Shown here: piece after piece, positions 32,527 through 46,965 of the stretch | How positions within the stretch are numbered: position 1 is the first letter of the stretch | Layout of the letters: every line of letters begins with the position of its first letter | DNA from: Polydactylus sextarius | Lineage: Eukaryota > Chordata > Actinopteri > Polynemidae | Assembly: GCA_016801845.1 (NCBI GenBank) | Contig: CM028922.1 | Coordinates: forward strand, 5,759,501-5,823,500 | Length of the DNA stretch: 64,000 nucleotides | Direction of reading: 5' to 3' | Translations under genes and position numbers: made by a program | Notes under the pieces: model-generated | Told to the model about the DNA's origin: nothing | What the model saw: only the letters and a program-made list of their open reading frames with translations | The model's database searches: none

Positions 32527-35500
32527 TTACTTTTTGACCAGCTGAATAACATCTTCGTCCTCCATCACATGGTCCTTTCCAACCTTTTGAGGGTTGTGTT
32601 TCACAGATGATCCCCACACAAGAGCACTGGGAAAAAAAAGAAAAAGGAAAGAGATTAAAAATGACAAATGATTATTATACACGAAGGATCCCCTCAAGGC
32701 AGTAAACAGGACGCACATTTCAATTTTACACCATCTTAATGAACAAAAATGAGGTGATGACAGAGCTCATCATGTAGCCTTCCACACTTTAATAACAGCA
32801 GAAAATAAGTGATGAAGATCAATCTATTCTCTCTTTGGTGCATTGAGATCTTGCACTATAAAGTTACCTACATGGTACAAAGACATCTTGTTGGCTACAA
32901 AGGCTCGCTAATCACACGTGTCACTGTCTGACCCATTCATTCCCCAGGAGGATGGGTAATGCTTAGTAGCACTAACATATTGATTGACGATCTCAGCTCT
33001 CCCATTTGAAGATGGTGGTGCAACACATCATTTCAGATCCTAATCCAGACGCTGTAATTAATGCTTATCTGGCGTATCTCACCATGAAGAGGGCGACGGT
33101 GTCGTTTTAAACCTTTGTCAGTTCTGTTGTAAGGTAATTCTATCAATGCTTTTCAATGAGAATCAGGAAAAGAAAATCAGCTGAAATGCTAAATTCAGCA
33201 CAGTCACTGTCAAGAGACTAAATAGCTCTCACTGCGTCAGTACATAAAAATTCACATGATTAAAAGAAGAAACATTCTTGTGGTGATAGTGGAAAAGTGA
33301 TCAAGATTGACCGAGTTAATCTATGGTAGCGCTTAGATAAAAACCTCGCAGTCTACGATACTCACTACTTGAATTCTTTGATGAGGTTTTTGTGAATCTT
33401 TAAGCAAAAGTCCTCGACTGAAGTTCGTCCGTCAGGCAGTACAACAGGAGACGTGTAATCAGGAAGCTGGCCTTTGGGTTTGGTGTAGCTGCAAATGAAA
33501 ACATCGTTTCAGTTGTACATTTTTTACAGTCTCCCTGTTCTGCAGCATATAACCCCCCCCCTCGTCTCACATCCCCCTCATGTGGTGAGTCGATTAACAG
33601 CTCTTACATGCGCACAAGCTTTAGGTAGTCCCACATCCTCTCCAGCAGGTCATCGAAGTTCCATCGGTGGTGAGCAGAGATGGGGACGCAGTGGGGAACC
33701 TTATAGATGATGTCCAGCTCCTCGATGGAGATTTGATCAATTTTGTTGAGCACATATATGCATGGGATGTAGACCCTGTTGTGACAAAAGACTGTGAGTC
33801 TGACTGCTGTAAATATTCAGCAACCATTAGTGTTAATTTACCTTTTTTTTCCCCCGTTAAACTCTTTAAACGTCACTGATTTCTGGCTGATTTCACTTAC
33901 TATACACAGCACTGGTTGCCTCTGTTACAAATCAGATAGATTTTTTCAAACATCTTAAATAGACACGACTTTGAGGGTGAGAACAACCATTTAATTGAGC
34001 TATTATTTACTCTAAGAGGGTTATTTCTGAATCTTATATAGTGGTGTGTTTAGAAACTGTTATAAATTCATGTAGATGTAGTGGAGGCTTTTATGTTGAA
34101 AGATGTGTTTCCTGTGTTACATTTCCTCTTTATTAGACTCCAAAATTATGTCAATACATTTTAATGTGAGTGAACTTGTAGAATAAATGTAAGGGAATTA
34201 TTCTTAGAATAGAATAATGTGTTGATATTTTTACATTTTGGTGCCGTGATCAGAGATAAAAATGTGCATAGATCCAGTGAATGCAGTGTTTCTAAATTCC
34301 TGCATGCATGTTGGTTTTTGCATGGCTACAAATACATTTTGGGTATTTATTTATCCATTTGTAACATTAACATATCTCTTTTGCGATGCAGGGACGCAGT
34401 ATTTATGCAACACAGAGAAAAGACATCTTCCTCTGCAACTGCAGGCAGATTACGCTGTTGTCGTGTCTGGTGTGTGGCAATAAAATCCAGAAATATATTG
34501 TCTAATACTTCTTCAGTGTACAACACAGCACACAGTTAGACCTACAACACATAACCTGCCCAACATCATTCAAATCCTAGACTTTAATGCAGTTGTTTAG
34601 TTTTTTTTTTTTTTTTAATTCAATCACAGTGAGGAACAGTAATCCTAAATGCATATAAAAGGTGATATGAAAATGTGATTGGAACATTAGCATCACTCAA
34701 TATCGGATATAAAGCATTTCCAGATTCATCTGCATTGGTGTAGTTCGGGGCTGAAACAGGGTTTTAGACCTAGCAGGCCACACCCACTAGGGATGACTAA
34801 GGAGGGCCCATTCTGGCACTTCAGCAGCTTACCGATTTCCCTCCACCACATCAATGAGGTCATCAGCTGTGGAGTCGCTGCGCAGAGTGATGTCAGCGTT
34901 GTGGATCTTGTACTCTGACAGGATACTCTTCACCGTTTCAGCATCCAGCTCACTTTGTGCACACTGACGAGAGAGTGAGGGCGAGGGCAAGCGAGATAGA
35001 TAGAAAGATGGGGAACGGAGTGACAATCAACACCAGAGAAAAAAAGATAGAAACATGAAAATACTATATAGATATTAAACAGCTCTATTACTGGATATTG
35101 TTCACATTGCAAAACTGACATCATTCTTATTGTATCACTATGATAAAAATCCGTCAGTGCAGAACTGAGGAGTAGTCTCGTGCATGTCCACCAGAGGGCA
35201 GCATGGAAAAGGATTTCAGTTTTTGTTACCAGGGTGATGAAACGTGATTGTGTAAAAATGTGTTTTCTGTGTTTAATTCTGCAGATAAGTTCGAACCTTT
35301 AAATAATGCAGTTGTTGCCTCTGATGATCAAAGGCCTTTGCACGTTTGATGCCAGAAAATAAACAATGAAATGAACTGAGGCCAGAAGTGCACACATGAC
35401 TAAAATCTTGTGTCAAATATCTCTGTCACATCATGTTCAAATAGTCTCACAAGTAGACAACCAGCATTTTATAACACTGTCACATTTCACTAAGAAGACC

Positions 35501-38500
35501 CCTCAGTAGTGCATCCTTCATTACAGTATCAGTCACTTATACTGTGGTGAAATCTGCATCACTGCATTTAAATCGACACTGTGCTGTGTGACACGTACTG
35601 TAGCTGTGAAGTTGATTCCTCCCTTGTCCTTCTTCTTGAAACCGATGTTGGGTGGTTGCTTGTTAAGTCGGATGCCAAAGCCCTCGAGCTCATGTTCTAT
35701 TAGCTTCTTATGAACAAGAGGCTTCAAAACATCGAGCACTATGAGGATTAGGTTGCAAGTTCGAGCCACTGAAACAAAAAAGGAGCAAGGAAACAACAGC
35801 AGTTAGAGCAGAGCGGATTATGGACTCACATCACTCTTCCACTGTAGAGGATACAGTATACATCTCCATCTGATGATTTTATATTGTCAATAATTGAGCA
35901 AGCTAATCAAGAGCCATTTTTTTTTTTTACATTTCCAGTCAGTTTACCAATATAACACAGATCTACACCCTGTCCTCAAACCAACAGAATGATTTGCTAC
36001 TTGGTTTCATATGGTTCTGTCATATGGTTTCCTTTCTTGTGTGGCTTATTTGAAAAACATTTTGTGGGGAGCTTGCGGCATGGTGGATGAGGAGTCGGCC
36101 CCCAAAAAGGATTTAACCTCAGTGGTGTGGTGGCGGTTCAGCTCTGCGCTGTCAGATATTTCTCAAAGTAAAGTTATCTGTAAGCTGTTTTTGAGCAATA
36201 CTTGGTTCTGCTGGAGGTAACATGACAAATCTATTAAACCGCCTTAAAAGGAAACATCCTCAGGAACATCTTGAGAGTGGCTCATTCAGGTCAGTAAAAC
36301 CCCATCTGTATCTGCTAAACCCTGAAAACATGAACGGTTCTCACTCACTAATGCATTAGAGAAGTTACATTACAGAAGTCTTCTCTTTTTTTTACATCAG
36401 TTTTCGTTCTATATCATTGACTTTCATTGTCTACTTGCTCTTGTTTTTAATGTAAAGCACTTTAAGCTGCACTTTGTGTATGGAAAATGCTGTATTTATA
36501 GTTATTTAGACTTGTGGTCAACATTAGATTGAAGACACTGATGCATATGACATTATGTTTAAGCGCGTGTGAGATTATGAAACAATGACTCTGTAATTGT
36601 TTCATAATCAGAAATATTGCTCTTACACTTTCTTGCCACCAGTTGGGTCCAAATGTCTAAATGCAACTGGGTGTTTCTAACAGTGAACCTTTATTTGCTC
36701 AAGTATTCACTCACAGATTTGTGACAGTGAAAGTTTTGTCCTTTTAGAGATAAAATAACTCTTTGCAGATATAAATCTGATAAAATAGTGACCACTAATG
36801 TCATCTTTCACTCTAGGTTGAATGTCGTCTTCCTGTTTAAATGCCATCAAAGGCATTTAAGACCAAAGTGTCTCCTTAAGTGAAATGACTGGTAAAGTAT
36901 TCTGTGTTTGCATTGATATCACCACAGGAAAGACTGTTCAAGAACACTTATAATCCTTCGTTTTATAATTCTATTTTGCCAAGAAAAACCTGTATCAGTC
37001 TTAGAGGAAACCGCACTAATCAGATATTTACCTGCGATGACCTGTCTGCCTCTGCCCTTGCCATCCTTGGCTCCCTCAATGATTCCTGGAAGATCCAGGA
37101 GCTTGAAAGGGAAAATGACAGAACACAGATCATTATGTTGCTTCAAAAAACAAACAAACATAATGAACATTTTCACAGATACTGAACAAATAAGAAAAAA
37201 TTGTTTACCTGAATTTTGGCACCTTTGTAGCGAATGACTCCAGGTACTGTTGTAAGAGTGGTGAACTCGTAGGCAGCAACCTCAGAGTACACACCTGCAA
37301 GGTTACTTAGCAGTGTAGACTTTCCTACTGAAGGAAAACCAACGAAACCAACACGGGCATCACCCGTTTTTGCTACATCAAAACCTAAAACATGAAAAAA
37401 AACAGAACATTTTATGAAACAAAATAGCCAGTATCATAGTTTACAGAACAGAAAATGCTTAAAGGGTCTTTGTAATAAGCCCAGGTAACAAGAATAATGT
37501 AAAATTGCTATTTCACCTTCTCCTGTTCCACCACCACTGCCTCCCTTTGGTGTAATGAGCTCCCTCCTCAGTTTGGCCAGACGTGCTTTGAGCAGACCCA
37601 AGTGGTGAGCTGTGGCCTTGTTCTTCTGCGTCCTGGCCATCTGTAATTAATAGTAACAACACCAGCATGAGACCTCTGCATGACGATGTAATTAACATTA
37701 GTTAACATGTAGTTAACTGGTTAACAAACCAGTTAACATTACAGAGTGGATAGTATTTAACTGACATCTAAATTATGAAATGCAAGAAAAAGCAATATAA
37801 AGAAATTGTATATCTTTCACTGCAATAAAAAGCAATGATAATAATAACCAGTGCAACAACGCAACTTGGACTGCAGCTAATATCTGTTTTAATCATTTAA
37901 GATAAACCGTTTGGTTTGTAAAAGGTAAGAAAATGTTGGAAATCTACGTTAACTCATAATCTATGTAGAGTACAATGTCACATCTCAAGAAATAGTTTTT
38001 GGTTCAAAAAACAAACAAAGAAAACTTTGATGATTATCAAATTTGACAATGAAAAGCAGAATATTTCCTACATCCACAAAACTGCCTGTTTATCCTGTAT
38101 AATGACAAAGTTTTCCATACTGATACTAATAATCTCAAAAAGAGACATGAAATATAATGATTATTACCTGCCAGGAAAGATGCCAGTGACATTTAACGCT
38201 GAGGTACCACACAAATCTACTGGTTTATAATCAAACCTTCAAATCTAAACCTAATTTATAGCATTTGGTTATAATAATTAATCCTGAGATAAATAATAAC
38301 TCACTAAATCTGTGTGAACAGAGTGTAAAGTGCCATTTTGAGACACAACCACAGCCTGAAGTTGTCTTATGAAAGTGTCTGCTAATGTGCCATAAAGCTA
38401 TGGTGGGTAGAAAATGTATGCAGCTAAATAAAAAATATTGTCTCTTTCATATTCTTCTAATTCTGGTCTAACTTTAAGACGGATTTGGGGTCAAACAGAG

Positions 38501-38836
38501 AAACAGAAGTGGACGTTACTTGGTTGCTAACCTGTCAAACCGTAGCTATGCTAAAGACCAGATGGTTTAAAACATCAATTAAATTACGTCTTTTGAGTCA
38601 TATCACAAACAGAAGTCAAAGAGGCACTTTATAAATAAACACTAAAACCTGTCAAAGAAGTGTTGATCTGAAATAATATGTATAAAGCGAGGCCCAGCTG
38701 TGGAAGCTAAGCTAACTATTTGCTAATCCTAACTGCTAGCGGTTAGCTAAAACGTGACTGGTTCATTGGGTGACCATGCTATCAAGTTTTACCTTACCTC
38801 ATTTTCAATCTCCGCTATTTTTGCGAGTATACTCAT
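32527..38836 (-). CDS. drg1: Developmentally regulated GTP-binding protein 1
   Basis: Cytosolic translation-associated OBG/DRG-family GTPase that partners with DFRP1 (ZC3H15). Nine exons: 38798-38836, 37517-37640, 37209-37384, 37032-37101, 35599-35768, 34833-34963, 33608-33775, 33366-33488, 32527-32626. They sum to 1101 nt, 366 aa, within one residue of human DRG1. Visible motifs are the P-loop GFPSVGKST (about 70-78), switch region EFTTLTTVPG, DLPG (116-119), [20 protein letters not shown], NKID (247-250) and ISAH. The C-terminal TGS domain covers about 290-366 and ends VIQLVKK. At the end of exon 8 an earlier GT would lose a Tyr; using GTGAGT restores KYALVWG. The gene is tandem with kcnn2, and its CpG promoter lies just above 38836. 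Confidence 0.96.
35188..35201 (+). promoter_or_regulatory. CTCF-type motif in drg1 intron 5
   Basis: CCACCAGAGGGCAG matches the vertebrate CTCF core consensus at all 14 positions. It lies in the intron between the exon ending at 35599 and the exon beginning at 34963. Binding is inferred from the motif only. Confidence 0.5.
36085..36220 (+). mobile_element. Decayed hAT/ZBED-type BED-finger fragment in drg1 intron 4
   Basis: On the strand opposite drg1, the translation MVDEESAPKKDLTSVVWWRF followed by SDISQSKVICKLF resembles the start of ZBED/hAT transposase BED fingers (SVVW-x-F ... CK-x-C). The second zinc cysteine is replaced by Phe, and the frame stops soon after. It is probably a fossil hAT insertion. 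No terminal repeats were identified. Confidence 0.45.
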
Positions 38837-38984
38837 GATGGCGACTTTTCCTATGTACACACAACGCCGATGAAAGGAGCGGGGAAGATTTTACATAGAA
38901 GTTGGCAAAGTTGGATTTTGTTTAGGGCGAGCACACAGTCCTACACGTCCACGCAAGTGCCGCTGCGCGCTAATTCGCGGGAAA

Positions 38985-38992
38985 TCTCGCGA
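38985..38992. promoter_or_regulatory. drg1: TCTCGCGA element in the drg1 promoter
   Basis: A TCTCGCGA core, known in vertebrate CpG-island housekeeping promoters and bound by BANP, lies about 150 bases upstream of the drg1 ATG in a CpG-rich segment (about 38860-39000). A TATA box is absent. This fits ubiquitous expression of drg1. Confidence 0.5.
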
Positions 38993-38999
38993 TGACACA

Positions 39000-41900
39000 A
39001 TTGTTGAGGGAACACTCTGCCCTGGGTTCTGACTCGCAGGCTAACAAACGCTGTCTCCTATATTTTGTCTTGTGTTGTTGTATTGTTGTATTAAAAAGGC
39101 ACCCCAGGCATGTTATTTGTTAAACGTCTTGAAGTTGGTAGCAGTTGCGCTAAAGAAACATTTCAACATTTAAAATTAAATATCTGAGGCCAAGCACTTT
39201 ATTTGTCTGCTTTCTCACACATTAGTTGTTTCTATAGCTCCAGATTTACTATTGCACTACACGAATAGATAACTACTATAATAAAATTCTGCACACTGAC
39301 ACATCAGTAATATACATATAAATACATACATGATATTTTGCTCGGTATATATGATATTATTGGATTGTTTCTGATGCATGAATCAGTAAGCAGCATTTTA
39401 TTTTTAATTCTTTAATACTCTGTGAATTTACTTGCTGGGGACATCAAAACAAACTATCTATTTGAACTTTAACAAATAAGTTGACCAATAAATGTCAGAT
39501 ATGAATTGATTACCTTGATGAAAAGTTGGAGGTGAAGACCTGTAGCTCTTTGTCATGCAGTTCATTGTGGCTGCTCCTTCTTCTCCTTGCACAAACTGAT
39601 ATTTCACAAGTTAAATGCTCATAGTGTGTAGCTGTAGCTGTAGGAAATAATACTAAACACATATATTTTTTTTTTTTTTACAAAAATGTTGCCACAGACA
39701 CTGGATTCTAAATAATGCAGATATACGGGCTCAATCATTACTTATGTTAGGTCATTTGGTGATAGCTATACACCAGGCATTTATTGACATGGAAATATTT
39801 GAGGTTGACGTTTAATTAACTAAATAATCTCAATTCCTTTTTTTTTTTTTTTACTACTGATGAGACCAAATAGTAGAAACAGCTCTCAGTATAATACAGT
39901 ACAGTTCTGTGTCACCACAGTAACAGCCTCCTGGATGACCATCAAACTGCATCTCAACAAAACTGAACATATAAACATGATCAAAGAGGATTGAGTTGTT
40001 ATACTGTCTTATACTGTTCTACTGTCTTTGTCAGTTGTGTCTAATAAACTTGAAAATGAGTGAAGATGTAATATTTTCAATGTATAATATACATTCGGGT
40101 CACTTGTAGCTCTGAATTAGAATTAAAACATTCAACTTGAACAAACATATTAGAAGCACACCTCCTGAAATCAACTCCATTCATTGTTGTTTTTAAATTG
40201 AGAGAAGTTGCCACAACAAAGTAAATTTCAGTTAAACCATAAAGTTTTAAAGTGATTTGAAGCACAAAATGACAGTTATGTAAACACACATGCCAACACA
40301 CATTTTTTTTCAAACTTATATCCAACCTTTATCCAATTTCTCACACACAAAAAGGACACGGGCATGTCAAATTGTATATTTTTATAGTTTAATTGTTTAT
40401 TGTTTAAGTCGCATACAGTATAATCTCTCATTGGTTTCTATGTTGCTGAAATCTGTGGACTGAACTTCTGTCATTTTGTTGACCTTCTGATTGACTTATT
40501 GGTCGGTGGGTTGGCTGGTTGAACAAGACCGGTGCTGCTGATTCGATGAGTGACCACCTGATCTTCTCTGACCCATGCTATGCTTCGTGAATATTGAAAA
40601 GGTTGCATTAACAACTATGTTCATATGGTGAATGTAAATGTCTAGGGGGGTTATTGGCTACATCAGGGCTTTTCACACAGTTGATATGAAGATGCACTGT
40701 ATGAAAGACCATGGAGAATAATTTCATTAAATTTAAATATTTCTAATTAGCTTTCTTTTTTTTTTTTTTTGTTGCCATTAAAACCTTTAAACCTAATAAA
40801 TTCCTGTCAGTATAGGTAGATTTACCAGTTCTGCTCTTCAATACTGCTCTCCCAGCTCAGCCCACAGTGTCATCTAAAGCATTTGCTGTAAAAAATAAAT
40901 ACAATCTGAAGAGTAATGCAGTTTTAAAATCTGTGTATAACTAAGTCCAGTAAAGAACCTAATGGAGTATTCTCTGTATGTATCTTAACTCCAGTCCAAG
41001 AAATATGAAACCATATGCTAGATATGCTGAACCTGTCGCTTCTTACATCCCCATTGTTGTTTGTATTGTTGTAGGAGGTGTGCTTGTCCTCGTCAAAATA
41101 TATAAAAATAGGCATTTTTCTTCTTAAAAGGTAGATATGGTTTCAGCGAGTTGTTGTTCAGCATTTGTTTGTTGCCCAGCTGGGATGACAGCAAGCATAA
41201 ATAGCACAGGAAGGAAGGACAGGAGGTGAGACACAGCAAGACAAGGGGTAATTACTGGATCTGTGATCATTCAACACATTTCTGCAGACCTGCAGGTCCG
41301 AGTTAATGCTTCGTTTTGAAAAAAAAGAAGAAGAAGGGCTTTGACTTGATTCATCAACATTAGTCACAACTTGAGAAACTGACAATAATAAACCCATGCC
41401 CAAACATCTCAAATGTTCTTCTTTTAATGAGCAACGCATCTTTATATCATATGTCAGTCAGCATTGAAGTGCATTGATTAAAAAGTAAGTGCAAGTACAG
41501 ATTTTAATGCATTAATTTTGACTAGAGGATTAAATTATTTGCAACGTCGTCCCCAAAAATAGTCATTCTACAGGGGCACTCTGCAAAAAGAAAACCACTA
41601 TAGTTGATGCTGTTTCTAACCTAAAAGATATATGCTTTTTTTTCCTCATTTCAAGCTTTTTATGTTATCTCTGAGTGACAGTGTGTAGGAGCGATTTTCA
41701 TCTGCCTTCTGCTATCAGTTCACTCCAGTCCATCAAACACAGCACTTTTCCTCAATATCACTGTCATTCTCCCTGACTGATTTCTCAGTGGTTTCGCAGT
41801 TTGCTTTGAGGAACACGGCAACTGAATCAAGCCCGCAGAAGCACAAAGTCTGTGAGAAGCACTATTTTAGTGCAATAGTTTCACACTTGGTAACCTCGCC

Positions 41901-42214
41901 ACCTAAAACTGGCTACCTCTGCATAGAGATGGAGAAGAGTTCTTATCATAGCCCCATCGATAGGCTTTTTAGATTTTACTGAGGGAAGCGCCATTGTTTG
42001 AGGTCTTGTCACCAGAGCAAGGATAACAACATCTTTTGAGGTAATAAAAAACAAATAACAGCATGAAGTTATCCATTAAAATGCATTGTCCCTAGTATCT
42101 TGGATTCTGTCATCAGAATTTGGATAATACTTATTGAAACCATAAGGCTTTACGATAAATGCAACTTGGCCATATGATGGCAAAAGTCTTCAGTGGAGGC
42201 ATTCCCCTTGGACT
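39000..42214. other. drg1 upstream flank and kcnn2 3' UTR
   Basis: No coding exon recognised. The upper part (from 42214 downward) should be kcnn2 3' UTR. A minus-strand AATAAA at 40396-40401 is a possible end, and other T/A-rich candidates exist. The remainder to 39000 is AT-rich intergenic DNA with T runs near 39669, 39838 and 40758. Confidence 0.35.
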
Positions 42215-45200
42215 CTAGCTGCTCTCGGAGGAAGTGGGCGGTGCTGTGGAGGACGACCTCCGTCGGGACACTGACTGTGAGCGCTCAGGGCTGTGTTTGT
42301 CATAAGGCTGGAGCTGCACCTCCAGGAAGTCCCTGTGCTGCTGGCTGATGATCTGGCTGATGAGTCCTGGCAGAGCCTGCAAGTTACTCAGTAGAGTCTC
42401 CAGCTTTGTCTCAAGCAAGGCAATCCTCTTCTCCATGTCTTCTCCTCTCTCATTCAAGTCCGATATCATGTCATACATGATGTTCTGAGTCTGGAACAAG
42501 GGAGAGGAAACACACTTAACATAATAATTTTCCAATTTCATTATTATTTTTAATGGACAACCTGATAATACTGCACGTGTCCATTATGAGCAAATAGATT
42601 GCAGATAAAAACACAAACTGTTTCAATAGTTCAGCAAATGTGCAGCTGAAAATGATCTGAGTTGTTTCTGAAAATCAGGAGAAAAGGAAGAAGAGGAGAT
42701 TCAACACATCAGGTTCAAACTGCAGATAAATGTAAATAGCAAACATGTTTAGAGAATCCTTTGTTTACTGGCACATAAAAATATGCATTCAAAATTTTAA
42801 TACTTTAATATTTTTTCAATATGGCATTAAAGAGTGCGACTGTGAGTGTGAGAGATGGAGAACAAAATCCACAGTTAAGTTAATCTAAAGTTAAGCAGAA
42901 AATAATTTGAGTCTGTGTTAGATAAAACAAGTTAATCTCTTCCGGTTACAGTCTCTTTAGTGCCAAACTTTCCCTTTGTTTTTCTGTTATGTAACACACA
43001 CTAAAAAGAAATTTTGTACTGACAAAGCTCTGAAAGGCTGATATGAACAGAAGAAACAGTTACAGCAAACAAGAGCCCCTAGGGTATGAACATACAGGCA
43101 CATACGTGTGAGTATTAATTAAAGACGTTTTCAAAAGTTTAACATGATGAATCAAATTTTAGGTCAAGGTAGATGCTTTTTTTGTAGCTCTGTTCTTTTT
43201 TTTTTTTAACGTCTATTTGTTCTATTTTGGTTTTTCCAGCCACTGTCCCTTTGTCCTCTATATTGGGAGCAAGGCAAATATTGAAACTAGAAAATTTGAT
43301 TCTCCGTGAAGAAAAAAAAAAGAACAGGGGAATTTTATATGAACACTTTAAAAGAGTTCATGCTTCCATATAAGCCTAAGTACATTAGTCTATGACCTTG
43401 AGGAGACAGAGAAGGTGCCTGCTGACTTTGCATGATGCTTTTTTTTTCTCTTTTTTTAATGCATCAACCATCTGTTCATAGATCTTAAAGAGAAAAAAAA
43501 ACAAGGAAAAAAAAAAAAAAAACACTGTAGCTGCATTTTTTTTTATCTGCCAAGGTTCAGTCTTCAAAAAATCAACAACTCTCTGAGAAATCTATGTCAC
43601 ATTTAAGGATGAGGAGTGGGAGTGTTGCTGCTGGAGGGCGGTTTCTGAGGTATTATTCAGCAGTGGACTAATAATCCCTGGCAGCCTAGAGCCAAAGCCA
43701 TCCATCACTTACCTTGTCCTCTTCTGATCTGAGGCGGGAATAATGGGATAGGCTGTTTATGTGAATCAGTGAGGACTAACGTAGCAATGCCACCACTCAA
43801 CCTGACAGCTAGTGGAGACAGTCAGGGTTTCACTGTGTTGTATTATGTATCAACATTTTTTTCATGTTTTTTTCCACTGAAGGGTTTCTAGTGGATTTGA
43901 AATAAAAAACAGTTCATGTTTGATGACCACACTTGACAGTCTATACATCATATCTCACACAAAATGTAGTTTAATGTCTATATGTTAAACTGAACTAAAC
44001 CAAGTCTGAGTCTCATCTGTAAATCATGAAATGTAACAAGAACACATTAAATTGTGATGGAAAGAAGAAGGTGGATGCAACTGATTGAGCAAGTAAATAT
44101 GCTGTTATTATAGATCCACTTCAACCTGATAATAAAATCTCAAATTGACACTACGAGCAAGAGAGGGAAGGAAAAGGAGAAAGGAGAGTGGCAGAGATTG
44201 TATCAAACTGCAGCTTGAGTGAGCAATTTTGCCAATTTTAGGACACAAGATTCAGTCTGAATAGTAAAAGTGAAGAAAATGCTGTGGAGAGAAACAACAT
44301 TCACCCAAATACTGCATCACTTAAGTCCCATTAAATGAAAAAAGAAGAAAAAAACACCTTTTATATCAGACTGTAGAGGAGGTAATGAGTTAAGGGGATA
44401 CACAGTGATCTGAGGAATTTCACATTGCACTGCAGTGGCAATGCAGCTGCCAGTGATATGTTCAGCTCTATTTAGCTCCATCTTTCCACTGAGAGCATGA
44501 AGAGACTGAGGCGACACTGCCCTCTTATGGCTTCAGACTCTTATAACAATGATTAAAGAGCTAGCTGAGTGGCGCTGGCTGTAAGCCAACTTATCCAATG
44601 TCACATCCCGGCTCTTGCTACTGTTTTACAGCACGAGGCGATTGGGCAATATTAGCTAATACCTTCCATGACATGCTGGCCTCAGTCCAGTTTGACTGTG
44701 GTGTACTTTTGAATGTCAAAGCCCTCTGCCTTTCCCTCCTCTATTTCTCTGCCTCCACTTCTGGCTGAATCATCAGATCACAGTGTGTCTCCCTTCCCAG
44801 GTTACTGTTTCTGCTGTGTCAGGCTGGCGCACTGCCTGGTCTTTCCCTAAGGTTTGTCAACTTCTGTTTAGTGCATCTGGAGACAAATATCAGAGAATGC
44901 ATAAAGTGAAAAACTGCTCTGGGTTTTTGCATCCACAAAAGTGTTTCTTGTTGCTTTCTCTTTCAGTAATTTGCAGGAAATCATTTCCTGGGGATACTAA
45001 TTTTCAACAGTAAAAAGATGTTATTATTTCATACCCAAACGTTCCAAAAGCTTAGGTGAATGCAGTCAACGAGAACATCACACAGAATTATTTTTAATCA
45101 CCTTTTGAAAAGCCTGTCTGTTTATTTGACACCTGTAGACTTTGATTATATTAGGAAACACAGCTAGTGAACCAACATGCATTGAATTCAATCACACAAA

Positions 45201-46926
45201 GGACAGAAGCTTATCAGGATAGTTGTCTATCCTAATGTACAATGCAGCAGTAGACTGTTAGTCTAGCTTACCTTAGCAAGGTCCACTAGTGAGTTTGCTT
45301 GGTCATTCAGCTTGCGTTGCTCCATTTTAACACTTCTCAATCTGAACACAAGACCATTCAGAACCCAATGAATCAACGCTATCAGAGGTTTTAATCATTT
45401 TTAAATTTGTGTGCACACAAAGGCATACACATGGAGAACACTCCTAGGACATGCACAAGATGTGTGTAGAGAATGCAGGGATTGCAGGGGTCAGTCTGTT
45501 TGGTTTGAGCTGCATGCAAGTGGAAAAGGAGACCACAGAGGAGGAGGAGGAGGAGGAAGGGGGGAGAGGAGAGAGAGAGCTGCCACTGAGGAGAATGAGA
45601 CCAGCTCTTCATTCTACTCAACCAGTACATACAACCATACTAAAGGGATGAGGAGGAGTCATGTCAGTTCACCTCTGCATTCCTCTATTAATTAATTCAT
45701 TTTTTTGTTTTAATCACTCAAAAAGCAAAGATGTTAAATATTATTGTATATAAACTGTTTCATTCTAAGTAATGAAGGATGTTTTTCATCAATATTTAAC
45801 TTTAAGATAAAATAAGCTGTAATATGGCCCACTTTTTTGCAAATTTAACTTACCTATTCCATACAACATAAGCGTAAATAATTCACATCTCCGGTTTAAT
45901 TAGGCTTCTAGAGCCTGTTTTACTCATTTTCTCAGGGGGCTCAAATACAGCAACTGTGCAATATTATACAGAGCAAAGTGTCGACCACGTGTTTCAAGTT
46001 ATTAATTTTTTTTTCCTCCATGAATCACCCACACATCATGCTAAGTTACACTGGGCACAAAAACAAAAATAACATGATGATGGCAAGTTTGCCAACATTT
46101 CATTGTATTATTTTCAATATTATAATATTAAAGATGATACTGAAACTAACTGAGGATGTGGATGCAGTGTAAGTGTGAGGTGATCATTAGGTTGTGTGTG
46201 AATCGAAAGACAAACAATAATGAAGATCGAGAAGGGATTTAAAAAGCCCCTTTGGGGGGGGAAGAAGAGTCTGCTAATTAGCTGACATACACCCATTCTC
46301 ATGCAATGCAGAAGTATTTCTCTGTTTTCCTCAGGACAGGCGGGATGTGGAGCGAAGATGACGGGTTAGACCAACAGAGGGTGCCGCAGCGGTCGCTAAA
46401 GGAAACTACAGGCAAGGGAGGACATTCTGACAACTGAGGACTGAAATGCTTCATACAGAGCAGACTTTAAAAAAGACAAGTATAGAAGATTATTTGCAAA
46501 AAAAAAAAAAAAAAAAAAATAAAAAATAAAACAATAGCACTTTTCTTGTGCATTAAGTAATTAACTGAAAAAAAACAGGAGGTAGCTTATCTAAAAATGA
46601 TGAAAGATAATAGATATTCGATGTTAAATGGTTTTGCAGTTGATGTAAGACCTGTTAGACTTAAACATTTCACAGTTGGATGACCAATAGCTGTCAAATG
46701 AGGTCAAAACACAGGGCAGCTACAGGTCAGGGTGAGGAAGCCTCCTTTACCCAGTTTTTTTTTTTTTTTTAATTTCAACATGTCTCTCCCTCAGTCAATC
46801 ACTTCTCACGGACAGTTCTGGTTTTTTGAATGGGCATCTGCATCTGCTTGCTATGCATCATGGGAAAACAGCTACACTAAGCTTTTCAGTACCCTATCAA
46901 ATCTATTAAGGCAGTCTCAGTTAATG

Positions 46927-46965
<39 letters not shown>

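Noticed and set aside
34219..34539. 106-codon + strand frame in drg1 intron 6
   Set aside because: Composition is not protein-like, and there is no known motif or transcript signal.
43385..43567. Possible alternative kcnn2 exon on the minus strand
   Set aside because: The frame is mostly homopolymer Phe/Lys coding and lacks a usable donor-acceptor pair matching the exon phases.
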